From NCBI RefSeq assembly GCF_051106095.1, contig NC_135787.1, forward strand, positions 172,259,001 through 172,323,000: a stretch of 64,000 bases of DNA. Reading direction: 5' to 3'. The notes under the pieces were generated by a model, which saw nothing but the letters and a program-made list of their open reading frames with translations, ran no database searches and had not been told where the DNA came from. This DNA is from Pogona vitticeps. Its lineage: Eukaryota; Chordata; Lepidosauria; Squamata; Agamidae. Position 1 is the stretch's first letter. Every line of letters starts with the position of its first letter. The translations under genes and the position numbers were made by a program. Shown one piece after another: positions 10,765-23,829 of the stretch.

Positions 10765-10855
10765 TATCCGTCAGGAAGTTAAAGTAGAGTAGACCTTTGG
10801 TCTAGATGGGTGGGGTATAAATCTAATAAAATAAAATAAAATAAATAAAATTAAA
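10765..10855 (+). mobile_element. LINE 3' tail fragment with (AAAAT)n
   Basis: The motif agtagacctttggtctagatgggtggggtataaat precedes an (AAAAT)n run. The same self-complementary tail occurs at 27258 and, reversed, near 29935, and resembles the end of the L2-type LINE at 17520. Confidence 0.55.
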
Positions 10856-10859
10856 GCAT

Positions 10860-11932
10860 GTCAGTTTTTTGGCATTTCCAAGCTTAAAAAAAACAGCTAT
10901 TACTTTTGTCTGCTTGGAACATGGTGTCATGAATTTGATTCTGAAAATAGAATAGAGTTGTATATCATAGGATTTATTTAAGAGTAGCAACGAAAAAGCT
11001 AGAAATCCGCTTGTGTCCAGGTGCTAATTAGAGAGAAAAAATGTACAAGGTCAGTTCTTCTTCAGCAGAAGAAAAAAAAGTCAAAAAGGGCAAGATGACC
11101 TTTATCTTATCTAAACTCCCTCGGACAAGGACATAACTTGTTAATTTAAGAAAGATGGGAGAAGAGAGAAGAAGGAGGAGATGGACGGAGAGACAGCCTG
11201 GACGTCTGCCCGAACGCAGCAAGAGAGAATTCCTGCCCAGAGGAATGAACGCTAGGATTTTATTTTTCAAATTAACAGTAAGATAGAACTCTGTTTGAAA
11301 ATGTAGTAAGCTATTTTATTATTTTGGTTTTTTATAGAGGAAAATGGTTCTTGTTAACGGCTGGGGTAATTTGGAAATGATTATTTGTGTAAAGATTGGC
11401 TTATCTAAATGTGTTTCAAATTAATCTCTATCTTTTTAATAAAATATAAAAAGGCTGTTTGTCTGTACATTGGCTTCTTGAATAGACCGTCAAGCTACTC
11501 TAGTTAATTGGCTAATTTAAAATTGGTTTATTTAATCAGGCCACGCGCATGCTACCAATTTAGGGTCCCTCATATAAGATAAAGAGGAGTAAATCTTCTA
11601 GAATGACTAGAAGTTTTTTATTTAAAAATCGTAGCAGACTTGGGAGAAAGGGTGGAAAAGTTGCCTAGGGTAAAATTAAAGGACCCGGTTTTACCTGAGT
11701 AGGAACTGTTCATCCTGGACCCCTCTCTGTTACGTGTAAAAGCAGTTTCTTAGGAAGCTCGTTTTTATGACACATGGTGTGTGCTACTGACATGGAAGCT
11801 GTACAGCTTGATTCTTTTATGCATATTTATTCAAATTTAGTGTAGCTAGAAGATGTTTGCCAAGCTGGTGAAATCACATTCCATAGCATTAATACGGCCT
11901 TGCTCATATTTTTCTGATGAAGTTATCTAATG
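10860..11932. other. SLC41A2 intron segment, no feature seen
   Basis: AT-rich intron, no exon or named repeat supported. The ~60-bp GA-rich run near 11155-11190 is simple sequence. Confidence 0.4.
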
Positions 11933-12302
11933 CAGAGGTCGTTAACCCCCGGTTCGTGGCCTGAGCCAGACTGCACCGCGAAGACAGACCTCCTGCCCCC
12001 TCCCTGCATGCACTCCTCTCCCCACAGCTGCTTTGCGCATGCGTGCACATGCTGGCGCTGGTGCTCCCCCACCCCTTCATGCATGCACCCAAGTGCCTGC
12101 ACGAAGGGGTGGGTGGGCGGATGGACGGGCATGCAGGCGCTCCTGTGCATAGGGTTGGGGGAGCATTCACGCCAGCACTGGCACGCACACGCTGCCCCAC
12201 CGCTTCACGTATGTGCACGAGAGCACAAGAGTGCAGGGGGGATGCCCCGCCTTCCTCAGAGGCTCAGCCAGCCCATGGTCCCAAAAATGTTGGGGACCGC
12301 TG
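11933..12302. mobile_element. hAT-like MITE with 8-bp duplication
   Basis: Ends cagaggtcgttaac and gttggggaccgctg are imperfect inverted repeats. Flanks atctaatg (11925-11932) and gtctaatg (12303-12310) agree in 7 of 8 bases, the hAT duplication size. The interior is GC-rich with no transposase. Confidence 0.7.
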
Positions 12303-12310
12303 GTCTAATG

Positions 12311-13120
12311 AATAGGAAAATAATCAGTTTTGCCAATTATGTTTTTGGTCTGCACAAGAAAAGAGGATAGTTAACACCCATGTATGTAAAATGGATCATG
12401 CCATTCTGTACTCCCTATAGTATAGCTCTTTGTTTCCGAGTGCAAGAGAACATGTCACAATAAGCCTTTTTAGTACCTTTTTAAGAGGCTTACAGTAGGA
12501 AAAGTCAGTATTGCCCACTGTGCGAATTTACTGAGAGACTTGAGATTGTTGGCATTTTTCTTAAAACCACAGTTCCTGTGCTATGTACATAATCAAGAAA
12601 CTCAATTTTACTGAACATTGCTACATTTACCATTGAGAAGGACAACTTAAAAATACAACCCTTAAACACTCAAACAGAAGGCCAACAATAAAATGAAATG
12701 CCCCTACGGCAGGAAGCTGAAAAGTCCAGATTATAAAATATTATTTATTTCACACAAAGTACAGTATGTGGGCTAAACACTGCCATAAAGCAACAGAAGA
12801 TGGAAATGTTGACAAATGGAAAGGCATGGAAGGTAAGTACAAGGAAAGAAATAATTCCCAGGACTGCAACAGTGATTTATTTCATAATACTCATAATGTT
12901 AAGGGGGAGGCACACATGGCAAAACACACACTATAAAGCTCTTACTACCTGTTTATAGAGGACAGGGCCTAAACACAAGAACCTCAAAGGAACTGCCAAA
13001 AGGGCAGCCCTCATACTGACTCACACACTTCCCCTTCATAATGACGATGCTGTTGTTACAAATAATCGAATTGCTTCTTATTTATAAATTATTTATAAAT
13101 TAATTGACTTCCAAAAAGTC
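12311..13120. other. SLC41A2 intron segment, no feature seen
   Basis: AT-rich intron without a supportable feature. Confidence 0.4.
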
Positions 13121-13129
13121 CTCTCATTA

Positions 13130-13260
13130 ACACCCTTGCTCAGATCTTGCAAATGAAAAGTTGCGGCTTCCTTAATAGTCTCAATCCACTCCATATATGG
13201 TCTTCCTCTTCATGAATTACTCAAGCCCCTCCGCCATGACAAGGAAGCTTTCATATACAC
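13130..13260 (-). repeat. fragment of an interspersed repeat shared with 22935-23100
   Basis: The order ctcttgcaa, ttgcggcttcctt, agtctcaa and atggtcttcctctt parallels the segment at about 22935-23100. It is probably the reverse strand of an old LINE or SINE. Family not recognised. Confidence 0.4.
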
Positions 13261-13544
13261 ATAAATAATAACCTGCTATCAATGATTTTGGCTTTGGTCC
13301 CGAATGACACATAGCTGCTCTTGAGGTTCTTTTCTAGTTTTCTCATATCTCTCCATCTTAGTCTTCTTTTGATTTCTTGGTTGCAATTTCTATTTTGAGT
13401 GACGATTGAATCAAGAGGGGGGGGAATCTTACACTGTGAACATTAAATTTATGTAATTCTTTTGTAGTCATAATTATCATTTTTAAAGTTTCAGCTCTAA
13501 TCTCATTTTTACACTTTCTTCTTTCATTTTGCTCAATAGCTGTT

Positions 13545-14075
13545 CCAGGTTCAAGGTTTTGACTGTCACATGCAAAGCCCTCTACAATTTGGGCCCATGT
13601 TATTTGGTGGAGCATCTTATCCCGATGTCAGCTGCCCAACCCACCAGGTCATTGCAAACGAGGCTCCTCCAGGTAGCCTTCCTGAGGGAAGCCCATAAAT
13701 CTTCTACAACAGGTAGGATATTTTTTGCGGTAGCTCCATCTTTGAAGAATCAGCACCTGACTTTCTCTCTGGTTACATTTAAGTGGCAACTGAACACATG
13801 GTTCTTCAGGGAGGCCTTCCACTCCTACCCTAGTAAAGTTGAAGTACTCATACATCTCTGCTCAGTTATTTATTATTTGTAGCTTTGTTATTTTTTTCTG
13901 ATTTAGGCAGTTTTATTAATGCTCTGTCTCCCTCTGTTTTTATATGGTTAGGTTGCTTATGATTTTATAATAGTAATTATTTGATTTTGCATTTCTTGTA
14001 AACCACCCAGAGTTGTGCTGCAGCACTAAAGGGTGTGGTATACTAAACTGAAGTAAAATAAAATAAAATAAATAT
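13545..14075 (+). mobile_element. decayed L2/CR1-type LINE 3' fragment
   Basis: The frame reads VTCKALYNLGPCYLVEHLIP and later FKWQLNTWFFREAFHSYP, matching the C-terminus of the LINE at 16004-17520 (YKALNGLGPQYLADRLFPP, FKNQLKTWLFRQAF). It ends with a cacccagagttgtgctgc-type tail and (AAAAT)n. 5' truncated and much more diverged than the 16-kb copy. Confidence 0.75.
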
Positions 14076-14537
14076 TTCCTGCTTTCTACCAGAAATATGT
14101 TGTCATCTGCTTATCTTAAATCATTGTTTCTTATGCTATATCTTGACATGACTGCACTGAATTTTCCCCTGCCCTTCCAGCCAGTTATGTGAAGAGTGAT
14201 AAGAGAATGCACAGCATAATTAATACGAGGACACAGATTAAGCTATACATTAGGGGCTCCAATGTGGCATTGGCCAGATCGCAGAAAATAACTTGGACAA
14301 AAGTCAATAAATGTGTTTTTCTGTGTGGAAGGGAACCAGTGCTTGGTAGGGCCAAATTCACATATTTAGTAGGGTCAAACTTAAATTTAAACATGTAGTT
14401 AAGTGAACCATTTTTACTCACAACTAGGTGTGCATGGCCCTGATCCATAACAGGGGCAGTCAAGATAGGTAGGATGCATTTAAATATCACCCCCCTTTTT
14501 TTAAAAAAAACACTCATTTCCTCTGTCTAATATGGAG

Positions 14538-14578
14538 AGGGAGGGAGGGAGGGAGGGAGGGTGGGAGGGATGGATGGA
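14538..14578. repeat. (GGGA)n / (GGAT)n run
   Basis: Short purine-rich simple repeat gagggagggagggagg. Confidence 0.9.
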
Positions 14579-14973
14579 TCTTTTGTCTTCATTCGAAAAT
14601 CCACCTGCAATTGTCCTGGCATGGCTAATATCCCTGCTGTGATTCTTGAGGAGTGTGTGTATATGCACCAAGGCAGTGCACATCCCCTACCCATGAAAAT
14701 TTAAATGGGGACTCTTTAGTTACTGGTTAAAAATGGCCCAAATGTTGTGGATTTTCTTATGCTATGCAAGGAAAGTTCAGCTAACGATGAACAAATCTGA
14801 GTTCAACAAGATATAAGTCTACCATCTTGGCATTCTGAGAGACCAACACAACATGCTTCTTATAGGCTTATGAAATTTGTTGGCCAACAAAATTCTAGAG
14901 AAGGCCTGCGTTTAAGTACTTGGAGGGTTTCCAGCACAGTAATCTAGATGCCTTGAAAGTGTATGTATGTAAA

Positions 14974-15080
<107 letters not shown>

Positions 15081-15615
15081 CTATTTCATTCACTCATCAA
15101 CAGTATTTGTAGATCTATTTCAACACACTGCTGGCTTGTCATATGCTATTATTTGTTAGCCAATAAACTGTGGGTGAAACACAAAAGGAAACAATAAATG
15201 ATATATCCATATGGTTGACTCAATGTACTGCAATGTTATTGCTGCAGTGTACTATGCAAAATAAAAAATCCAGGAAATTATAATATTCCAGGTCCTTTCT
15301 ACCTATGTAAATCTTGATGTGTACGTAAGCACACATTTCTAAGATTTTTTTTAAATACAGTGCAATGATCTGGATTTATAAACCATGGTAGCTGAAATAT
15401 TTTTTTTTCATTTTCAGTAATATCCTGAATGTATATTTATCTTTTCCTTCTGACACAACTCAAAACCAGGAACTGTTTTTACTTTAAAATTACAGTGTGA
15501 CCTTACAGTAGTAGATATCCACCCACATATGTCTCTGTTTGGTCTGGGATATTCTTTTATCTAACCAGCATGAAGTGAGCCACAGCAGTTTTAAGAAATC
15601 CTCTGTCTAGCTTAC

Positions 15616-15695
15616 CGTTGATTACAGGAGTATAAACAACAATTCCAACCAAATTAGGATCAGATACAGTTGTGTCCAAAATAAGGCCACCAATA
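15616..15695 (-). CDS. SLC41A2: SLC41A2 coding exon 7
   Basis: Eighty bases, [18 protein letters not shown] then [10 protein letters not shown] across split codons. It carries the conserved [10 protein letters not shown] loop and leads into the second MgtE-like signature. The acceptor is ttttcag and the donor GTAAGC. Confidence 0.96.
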
Positions 15696-16003
15696 CTGAA
15701 AAAGAGTTCAAAATGTCAACCACAATCAGAATGAACGCAATAAATATTCAGATTTTCAACAAACAATGTCATGGTGCTTGTTTAACCATTGTGGAAATTC
15801 TGCAGTTCTAGTTTTTGCCTGATATTTGTCATACTTTTGCTAAATGAAATGCTTATTGTTCCCAGAAATGAGTCTAAAGAAAATGAAACCTCTGACACTG
15901 TATCTAGAAGAGGTGTGGAATAGATCAGACTAAACATTTGCAAAATTTTAATCTCTTAAATCCCCCCACCTTTAATCCAGCAAACCCCTGTTCACTATGT
16001 TCA

Positions 16004-17520
16004 CTGGCCCGTCGCCAGTGTGTCCTTCCTCAGCAAAGTGGTTGAGAGGGTGGTGGCAGACCAGCTTCAGGCGCTCTTAGATGAAACCAATGCTCTAGAC
16101 CCATTTCAGTCGGGCTTCAGGCCACGCTATGGTACAGAGACGGCACTGGTCGCACTGCTGGATGACCTGTTGAGGGAGGCCGATGGGGGCAATGTGTCCT
16201 TGTTGGTCCTCCTCGACATCTCAGCTGCCTTTGATACCGTCGACCACGGTATCCTCCTGGGGAGGCTCTCCGAGTTGGGAGTTGGTGGCCTCGCACTTGC
16301 CTGGCTCCGCTCCTTCCTGGAGGACCGCCCCCAGAGAGTGCAGATTGGGGAGAATGTCTCGGCCCCGTGGAATCTCAATTGTGGGGTTCCACAGGGGTCG
16401 ATCATCTCCCCAATGCTGTTTAACATCTTCATGAGGCCGCTGGGCGGGGTCATCAGAGGGTGTGGGGCATCGTGTCACCAGTACGCTGATGACACACAGC
16501 TCTACATCTCTTTTACTCCAACTTCAGTGGATGCCGTCCAGTCCCTTCAGCGCTGCCTGGACACCGTACTGGAATGGATGCAGTCAAATGGATTGAGGCT
16601 GAACCCGGACAAGACGGAGGTCTTGAGGGTGGGTGGCCCTCCCGTCAGCGGCATAGGTGACTCCCTTTCTTTTGGAGGGACGACCCTTGCCACAAAGAGT
16701 GAGGTCCGCAGCTTGGGGATACATCTGGACCCGGCGCTAACCATGGAAACCCAGGTGGCGTCCGTGGTCCGTTCTGCCTATTTTCATCTATGGCGGATTG
16801 CCCAGCTGCGGCCATATCTTGATCGGGGGGCCCTCACTACTCTAGTCCACGCGCTCGTAATCTCGAGACTAGACCATTGTAATGCACTCTACGTGGGGCT
16901 GCCTTTGAGGCTCTTGCGGAAACTCCAGATGGTCCAGAATGCAGCAGCCAGGCTTATTAGTGGGGTGAGAAAATATCAGCACATCTCCCCCACTCTGGCT
17001 GCGCTGCACTGGTTACCTATTCGTTTCCGCATTGACTTCAAAGTATTAATGATTACATATAAAGCCCTAAACGGTTTGGGACCTCAATATTTGGCAGATC
17101 GCCTCTTCCCACCCAGATCTACCCGAGTCACCCGACATAGCCAGCAGGGACGGCTGAGGGGACTGACGCCGAGGGAGGCCCGGAAGGAGAAAACAAGAAA
17201 CCGGGCCTTCTCGGCAGTTGCCCCTCAGCTGTGGAACACACTTCCCACTGAAATTCGGCTGGCACCCTCGCTGGGTGTGTTCAAAAACCAACTAAAAACA
17301 TGGTTATTCAGACAGGCCTTCCCCCCAGTCACCTAAGTTCCTTCCCCTTTTTTCTGGTTCTTAATGTTGCCATTTTGGACAATATTAATTATAATAATTA
17401 TGTTAGTTATTTTTATACATTGTTTTAATGTGTTTTAATGTTTGTAAGCCGCCCCGAGTAGACGTTGTCTAGAGGGGCGGGGTAGAAATTGAATAAATAA
17501 ATAAATAAATAAATAAATAA
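16004..17520 (+). mobile_element. L2/CR1-type LINE, 5' truncated, RT frame open
   Basis: An uninterrupted frame from at least 16020 to 17336 (438 aa) covers the reverse transcriptase and C-terminus. Motifs are DISAAFDTVDH (palm, first Asp), NCGVPQGSIISPMLFNIF and QYADDTQLY with the catalytic Asp pair. The start is not a true one, because the frame enters from upstream (PVASVSFLSKVVERVV) where the copy is truncated. The 3' end has gccgccccgagtagacg, its partial inverse gtctagaggggcgg and a (TAAA)n tail. It lies in plus orientation, antisense to SLC41A2. The absence of stops suggests a fairly recent insertion. It lacks the endonuclease domain and so cannot move itself. Confidence 0.85.
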
Positions 17521-18386
17521 ATCTACAAACAACATATAGGATAGTAATTAAGATTCATTGCTGTGGTGGACACAAATGGCCCACAAGTAAAACATAGCTA
17601 TCCAAAGTTTAACCAATTTGAGCTCCACAGATTTAAATGAACAATGTCCCCATAATCACCTTTAAAATCACAATAGCTTGCTATCTAAATACCTCGAATG
17701 ACTCTTCCCAAAACAGCCTATCCATACTTTACGATATTCTACAGAAGCCCTACCTTGAATGCCTTCATTAAAAGGAAGGTATGTTATGTATCTATAAAGG
17801 AGAGGGTGTTTTCTATGGTGATGATGTCAAGGTTTGAACACAGTTTCAGAAGAAGTACATCTACCAAGGACAATTCAGCCACAACAGGTTGAGACTGCAT
17901 TTATATTGGCCTGATCAATTTCATTCTTGTCTTTATACATTGCATGGACTCATCTGGATTAAGGGTAGTATGGAAATATTGCTGAGAATGCTTTTGATGA
18001 TTTATGCATACATTAAGTAAAATTGTATAACTGCACTAACTGATGAGGGCTAGTTCCGATGCCTCATAATGCAATTGGCACCTTTTTAGTTAGCAGCAAT
18101 TCACCTTGGCAAGTTATACAATTTAACTTAAGCACACATCAATCACCAGAGTGGTTTCTGGTCACTTTAAACAAACAAAGACAGTACAGTATCAATATAA
18201 AAAGACATACAAACATGCTAACTTGAGTTAAATACTGCAAGGGGAAGAGACACATGAATTTCATTCTACAGTGAAATACAAAAAATGTGTTACACTATTT
18301 GTCAACTGCAACATCAGATTGATAGAGCCCCCCCTTTAAAAAAAATGCTGTCCACACAGTACTCTGCAGTGATGTAAGCTACTTAC
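17521..18386. other. SLC41A2 intron segment, no feature seen
   Basis: AT-rich intron without a supportable feature. Confidence 0.4.
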
Positions 18387-18534
18387 CTGCTTATGACCAT
18401 AGCAGTTATAACAGGCTCCCACCCTGAATGGAGAACAGTTCTTGTAGCGGGATGTTTAGCAGCAATTACAATCCACATAGGAGTCATAGCCAAGAAAAAG
18501 GCACCAACTAAAGGAGATATATAATAATATTTAT
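18387..18534 (-). CDS. SLC41A2: SLC41A2 coding exon 6
   Basis: Forty-eight full codons with split codons at both ends, [20 protein letters not shown] through [14 protein letters not shown]. It begins the second half of the protein with two membrane segments and the conserved [17 protein letters not shown] loop. The acceptor is ttgcag and the donor GTAAGT. Confidence 0.96.
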
Positions 18535-21500
18535 CTGCAATAAAAACAACAAGATGTGTATTATTATTTATTCTTGTGGTCTTCTGCAGTATTCCAGAAC
18601 TATTATACTTGGGGAAACTGTTTACTAACTGATCTTCAAGTTTCAGCAACTCATGTTTGACAGATTTATTCCTCATCTCTTATCAAATGACCTGAGAATT
18701 ATTCCTATTGTTATTAATCATCTCCAAGACATGATCTTAAAGCACACATACAAAAGCAAACTATGGATTTCTATGGAATATTATTTTCTGCCTGGATAAC
18801 TACAGACCTCCCACCTGCCATATCTATAAACAATCATTCCTGCCCATTCTTCCACAAGATAGCATCAGTTCTTGCTTTTGTATACTGTTATTGATATATA
18901 CAGTATACCAGTAAACAGCATTTTAACACCTTAATATTTTTATTGTAGAATGGTTAACTTAAAAACCAATGTGAGATATACATAAAGGTTTTTGGCAAAA
19001 TAAAGCAGGATTATGTCCATCTGCAGAGTTGGGGGGACACCAAAGGAGCCTCTCTAAAAAATGTGTGGTCTATTAATATATTCAGGAGCCCCCTGCACAA
19101 TGACAATCACCTGTCCACTTTTGAAGCACCACTGGATTGTGTCTGATACCAATGGAGAAAACATCTGCAGTGTTGCAAACGAAAACAAAACAAAGAGTCT
19201 TACGCCACTTAATGATCAACACCTTACTTGACATAAGCGTCTGAGGATTACAACCCACTTTTTTTAGATGTATGGAAAATATCTTGGTGTTTAGACACTG
19301 ATACGCATGGACTGTTCTTAATGGCGGTCATTAGAGATTGTCGAACGGTTATTGGGGAGCGGCAATGACCTCCAATGATTGTGACAACTGTTCAGTGATC
19401 CTTAACAACAATCACTATGCTGGAACTTGTGGATTCCAATTACCTTTTGCCTTCACTACCTCCCCTTTGCCTTCACTACCTCCCCACAGGTGCATGAAAT
19501 GCCTGCCATGCATCTGTAGGAATGAACTGCAATCCACAAAAGCTTACACCAGATAAAACACATTTGTTTTTAAAGTACCACTTGGTGTTTTTGCTGCAAA
19601 GTGAAAGGATGACAGGAGTGCAAAATGTTCTTGACACAATTGTTTTTGCACTAGTGAATTAGTCCTAGAAGTGGCAAAATGCAATTAGTTCTAGCAAAAA
19701 TGATAATGATTCTCAACAGTTGCCAACCACTAGCTGTGACAATCAAAGTGAAACTGAAAAGTACTACTTTCTGTATTTCTAGAAGTCTTAAAAGCATATG
19801 TATTTTGTTCTTCATGTAATCTCTGTACCTGCCATTTATCACACATGTACACACATCATGACTGATCAATTTATACCAGTCAATCTACATATAGCATTCA
19901 AACAACAAGACCATTTGTAGAAGTGTTTAATTAATAAAATGAAATTAAACAATACTGCCACGATAGTGGATTATTTTACTCAGCTGGTTCAGTTAATTAT
20001 TAAACAGATTTCCTTGGAAGAAAAAAATAGCAGAAAAAGATTACAGGCAGATCTGTGAGGATGGAATGTGTTGAATGAATGAATAAATGTGTAATAGCAG
20101 AGCCTGCAATGCTGTCCACACAGTCTTCGCTCTTTCCAAGCAACACTGTTTACAGTCTGGGGGTTCCACTAAAGGGGTCCTGCAGTATCAAAATGAGGAG
20201 GCGAAGGTGCCACAAGAACCACAAAAGTATTATTGAACAGGCAGATTTCTTCTGCACCTCACAGAGAATTAATGCCAAAGAAGAGTGTGTTAAATCATCA
20301 TGGGGTTCTGGAGTTCCATAGGTTTCCACTCTGCTGCCAGCATCATCCACTATTTCTGTGTACAGTACTTCACCATGAGAGTATCGAGCAATATATGCTC
20401 TCTCAGTTTCATGAAGACTCTGTGGTGAAAAAAAGGCTGCTGCACCACATCTCTCTAGTTAGGGATGTATATACATATTGAAGAGCACAGTACACTAATG
20501 ATATGACGGTGTGAGGCAGTGAAGAACTGAACTGCCATTCCAATATGTAGGATCTTTACTGCTACTACACAAACTCTTAATCTTATCACACAGTGTAGGA
20601 CAATTTATATTACTTAGGTGTCTTAGGGCTACAATTATGCTCTCTACATTATAAATAAACAGGATCCAACTGAAAAAGTTACTGTCATTCCACAGTCAAG
20701 AAAATAAATCTACTGTCAAGCAAATAAATCTATAAAAGTACTCATTAAGGTCTAGGAAAATCATGATAAAATACCTCAGGATGTATGAAAAAAAAGCCAA
20801 CAGTGATAGGAAAAGCTGAGGTCTGTCTGGGAAAATATCACAGGGGTTTTGTATTCATGAACAAATTATCAATAAACATGAAGCAATGTCAACAGGTATC
20901 ATTTTGATATAATCTTATTAAGAGGCACAGCATCCCAAGGAGAAAAATATGCCAGGAGTTCACATTGATGTTCTAATATCTTACTTTGAAATAACGCCAT
21001 AATGCAAAGGAGAAGACATTACACTGACAGGAAACAGCTGTCCACTTGAAACAGGAATCTGTACTCCCTCTCATTCAAAAGGTTCAAATACTGTATAACT
21101 GGAATGAATATTTCAGGTATCCCTCTTTGTCTATTTTTGCACTCATACTTGCATTTTAGATACATTTCATTTGGAAGTTACTCCCACTGATTTTAATAGT
21201 AGAACGTCTTCAACTATTTAATATACACCACCTCAAAACCATATTTGAAAATGTCCAAATTACAGCCCAACAGAACCCTCTAGTGTTCTAAATGAGTATT
21301 AACACTGGTTATACATTATTTTTAAAATGTAACTTTGCACTGAATGGGATTTTGTCTTTTTGCATGTACCTGCTTTTCTACTGCTAACTATAAAAGGCAC
21401 ATGGCAAGTATTTCCTAAATCACAAAGAGTCAGGTAGCACCGTAAAGACAAACAAGTTTTATCTGGAGTCACTTTTTCAGCATTGCAGTCAAGCAAGTTG

Positions 21501-21600
21501 CAATATTTAAAAACTTCCTCAAAAGAATCTCTGTTAATCTTAAACGTGCCATAAAATTCTGTGCTGGTTTTGTTGCAACGGACTAAGAACATGTTTGTGT
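18535..21600. other. SLC41A2 intron segment, little to report
   Basis: AT-rich intron. Around 19440-19600 the wording ccacaaaagcttacaccagat recalls a widespread reptile repeat end also seen near 42486. The segment 20090-20480 is somewhat less AT-rich but matches nothing I recognise. No exon supported. Confidence 0.35.
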
Positions 21601-21604
21601 GTTA

Positions 21605-21785
21605 CATGCTGTCAGGTCTCATCGACACTATAGTGACAATAGTGCTTTCAAAGTATGTGAGATATTCAAGGAGTGGTTTTTCTAGTGTCACACTGCAGTG
21701 AGTTCTTGTGGCCAAATAAGGATTTGAACCCTGGTCTCCTGAATCCTCTTACTCTACCCACTATGCCACACTCACTCAGGACAAC
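21605..21785 (-). mobile_element. tRNA-derived SINE
   Basis: Reverse strand reads gtggcatagtgggtagagta (A-box-like) and gaccagggttcaaatcc (B box). The 3' portion (caatagtgctttcaaagtatg on plus) is shared with 52110-52190 and 47860-47930. Confidence 0.65.
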
Positions 21786-21813
21786 TGTGATTTCTTAGAT
21801 AGTACAGATAGTA

Positions 21814-22208
21814 CAGCATAGCAGCGATAATCCGTGCAGCAAAAATCGCTGCAAAGCGATTTCGTCGCTATGCGAAAATAAAAAGCCCATAGGAATGCAT
21901 TCAAACCCCTTCAATGCGTTCCTATGGGCTTAAAACTCACCTTAAAGCGAAAATCCTCCATACGGCAGCCATTTTCGCTGCCTGGTAAGCGAGGAATCCA
22001 TCCCAAAACACAGCAGGTGGCCATTTTTTTTTCTGGTGGCCATTTTGGAACTGCCGATCAGCTGTAGGAAAAACATCGCTATGCGAAAATCGGTAACCGA
22101 AACAGGATAGCGATCATCGCAAAGCAATTTTATAGGGAACATCGCAAAATCTTCTTCGCTAAGCGGTTTCGTCGTTAAACGGGGCGCCCGTTAAGCGAGG
22201 CACCACTG
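21814..22208. mobile_element. Tigger-like MITE (reverse)
   Basis: It ends gttaagcgaggcaccactg followed by TA (22209-22210). The interior has gcgaggaatccatcc, ggcagccattttcg and several gcgatttcgtcgctatgcg-like repeats. The left terminus is diverged. Confidence 0.65.
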
Positions 22209-22934
22209 TAATTAGTTTAAAAGACGAGTCTTCAAACTAAAGATCCTGGGTCCAGGGTCTAGACACTATGCTTTTTTAGCTAGTATTTTAGCTTGACAGG
22301 AGTGAACTATAGCATGTTTGCTTTAGTACGTATAGCACAGGTTGACAAGAAGCAGACATTGGAGCTATTACATTACTATTTATTAGCAGACTTAACAGAG
22401 TTCCACCATGTATACCCAGATACATGTGAATTTGGCACACTGTCAATACAGCTTTATTCCCAGAAGCTTTTCAATCTGTTCTAGTGTTGAATGAAACAAT
22501 ACAGATAGCACACTATTAGAAGCAGATAGTGGAGAAACACAAATTTATACTTGAGCAATCAGACTTACAAAGGAAGTCTGTATTTACCTCCTGTTGTGCA
22601 GTCCATAAAACAAAAGTGAGAAAGCTGGTGTTAGGACAATTTGATGACTTTCATCACTTGAGAACCTCATTTCTAATAACATGCTATCTGTATTGTACAA
22701 CCTTACCGTTAATTTTAATCTGTTCTCACTCTTATCACGTTTGTTTTTTTATGCCATGTTGTATTTTTATTATTCCTTTTGTTGTTCTTCCATCTTCTGT
22801 TCACCACCCACCACCTCCGTTATAAGCTGCCATGAGAACCCTCTTACAGGGTACATACACTGTAGCTAAAAATAAAGCAATGCATTTTCCTGTTGCGATC
22901 TAGCACTTGAGCATGCCATCCAGATATCTGTTGT

Positions 22935-23252
22935 TATATACCATCAAATCATTTCCAATTTAAGGCAAGCCTATTAATGAGCAATCTTCAAAATGTGCTG
23001 TCTGCAACAGCCCTGACCAGCTCTTGCAGACTCAAACCTGTGGCTTCCTTTACGGAGTCAAACTAACTTGTATTTGGTCTTCCTCTTTAGTTTATAAACT
23101 ACAGCAAAGCCTTGATCGTGTGGATCATGAAAGCTATGGATTACTCAGAAAGAAATGGGTGGGTCTCAGCACTTGATTGTCCTAATATGTAACCTTTATT
23201 GTGGACAAGATGCCACCATTAGGGCAGAATATGGAGAAACAGAATCCAAATA
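22935..23252 (+). mobile_element. fragment of RTE-type LINE and linked repeat
   Basis: At 23155-23250 the frame reads HLIVLICNLYCGQDATIRAE then YGETES, like the RT segment HLxxLxRNLYxGQEATVRT of BovB/RTE elements. The part 22935-23100 is a repeat also present at 13130. Cut on the right by the element starting at 23253. Confidence 0.5.
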
Positions 23253-23824
23253 CTGTATTTGCTGGCATATAAGACTACTTTTTTGCCCTGAAAAACATGC
23301 CTCCAAGTGGGGGGGGGGTCATCCTATACGCCGGGTGCACTTCAGTTGGGATAGACATAGCTGCCCATAGTGGCCTTCCGATGCTTGCCCGGTGCCCATA
23401 GTAGCCTCCCGATGCCTGCCCACCTCATTCTACATACCGCCCAGTATCGTGCGGTATCCAGTGCGGCCGCGGCGAGCATCAGCAGCGGGACAAGGGGTAC
23501 CAGCCTTTTTGACGTGACCGGCCCGTTCTGGTCAGTGGGAAGCAGCAGTGCTCTGGCCCGCCCCTTGTCTACACAGAGCTCACACATGCGCACTTGCGCA
23601 CTAGTGCCGGTCACAGGGAGATGCAGGGGTGGGCCGGAGGCACTGCAGTCACGGTGCAGCCGTACAATGGTGACAATGAATAGCACATTTTATTTGGTGT
23701 GTGGAAGGTGTGCGGAAGAGGGGGTAGTCTTATACAGCAAGTATATAACAAACTCTATATTTTGAGTGGAAATGTTGGGGGATCGTCTTATACGCCCAGT
23801 CGTCTTATACCCTGGCAAATATGG
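23253..23824. mobile_element. MITE with GC-rich interior (572 bp)
   Basis: TA-flanked ends ctgtatttgctggcatataagac and gtcttataccctggcaaatatgg are inverted repeats. A GC- and CpG-rich interior (23340-23660) produces long spurious frames on both strands. No transposase seen. Confidence 0.65.
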
Positions 23825-23829
23825 TACCT

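Noticed and set aside
11100-11800. Possible LTR-type sequence with polyadenylation-like motif
   Set aside because: No paired repeat, primer-binding site or coding remnant was found, so no retroviral or LTR element is claimed.
20090-20480. Slightly GC-richer stretch with open frames on both strands
   Set aside because: Considered as an extra exon or processed pseudogene, but it matches no recalled protein and no splice-site set fits SLC41A2.
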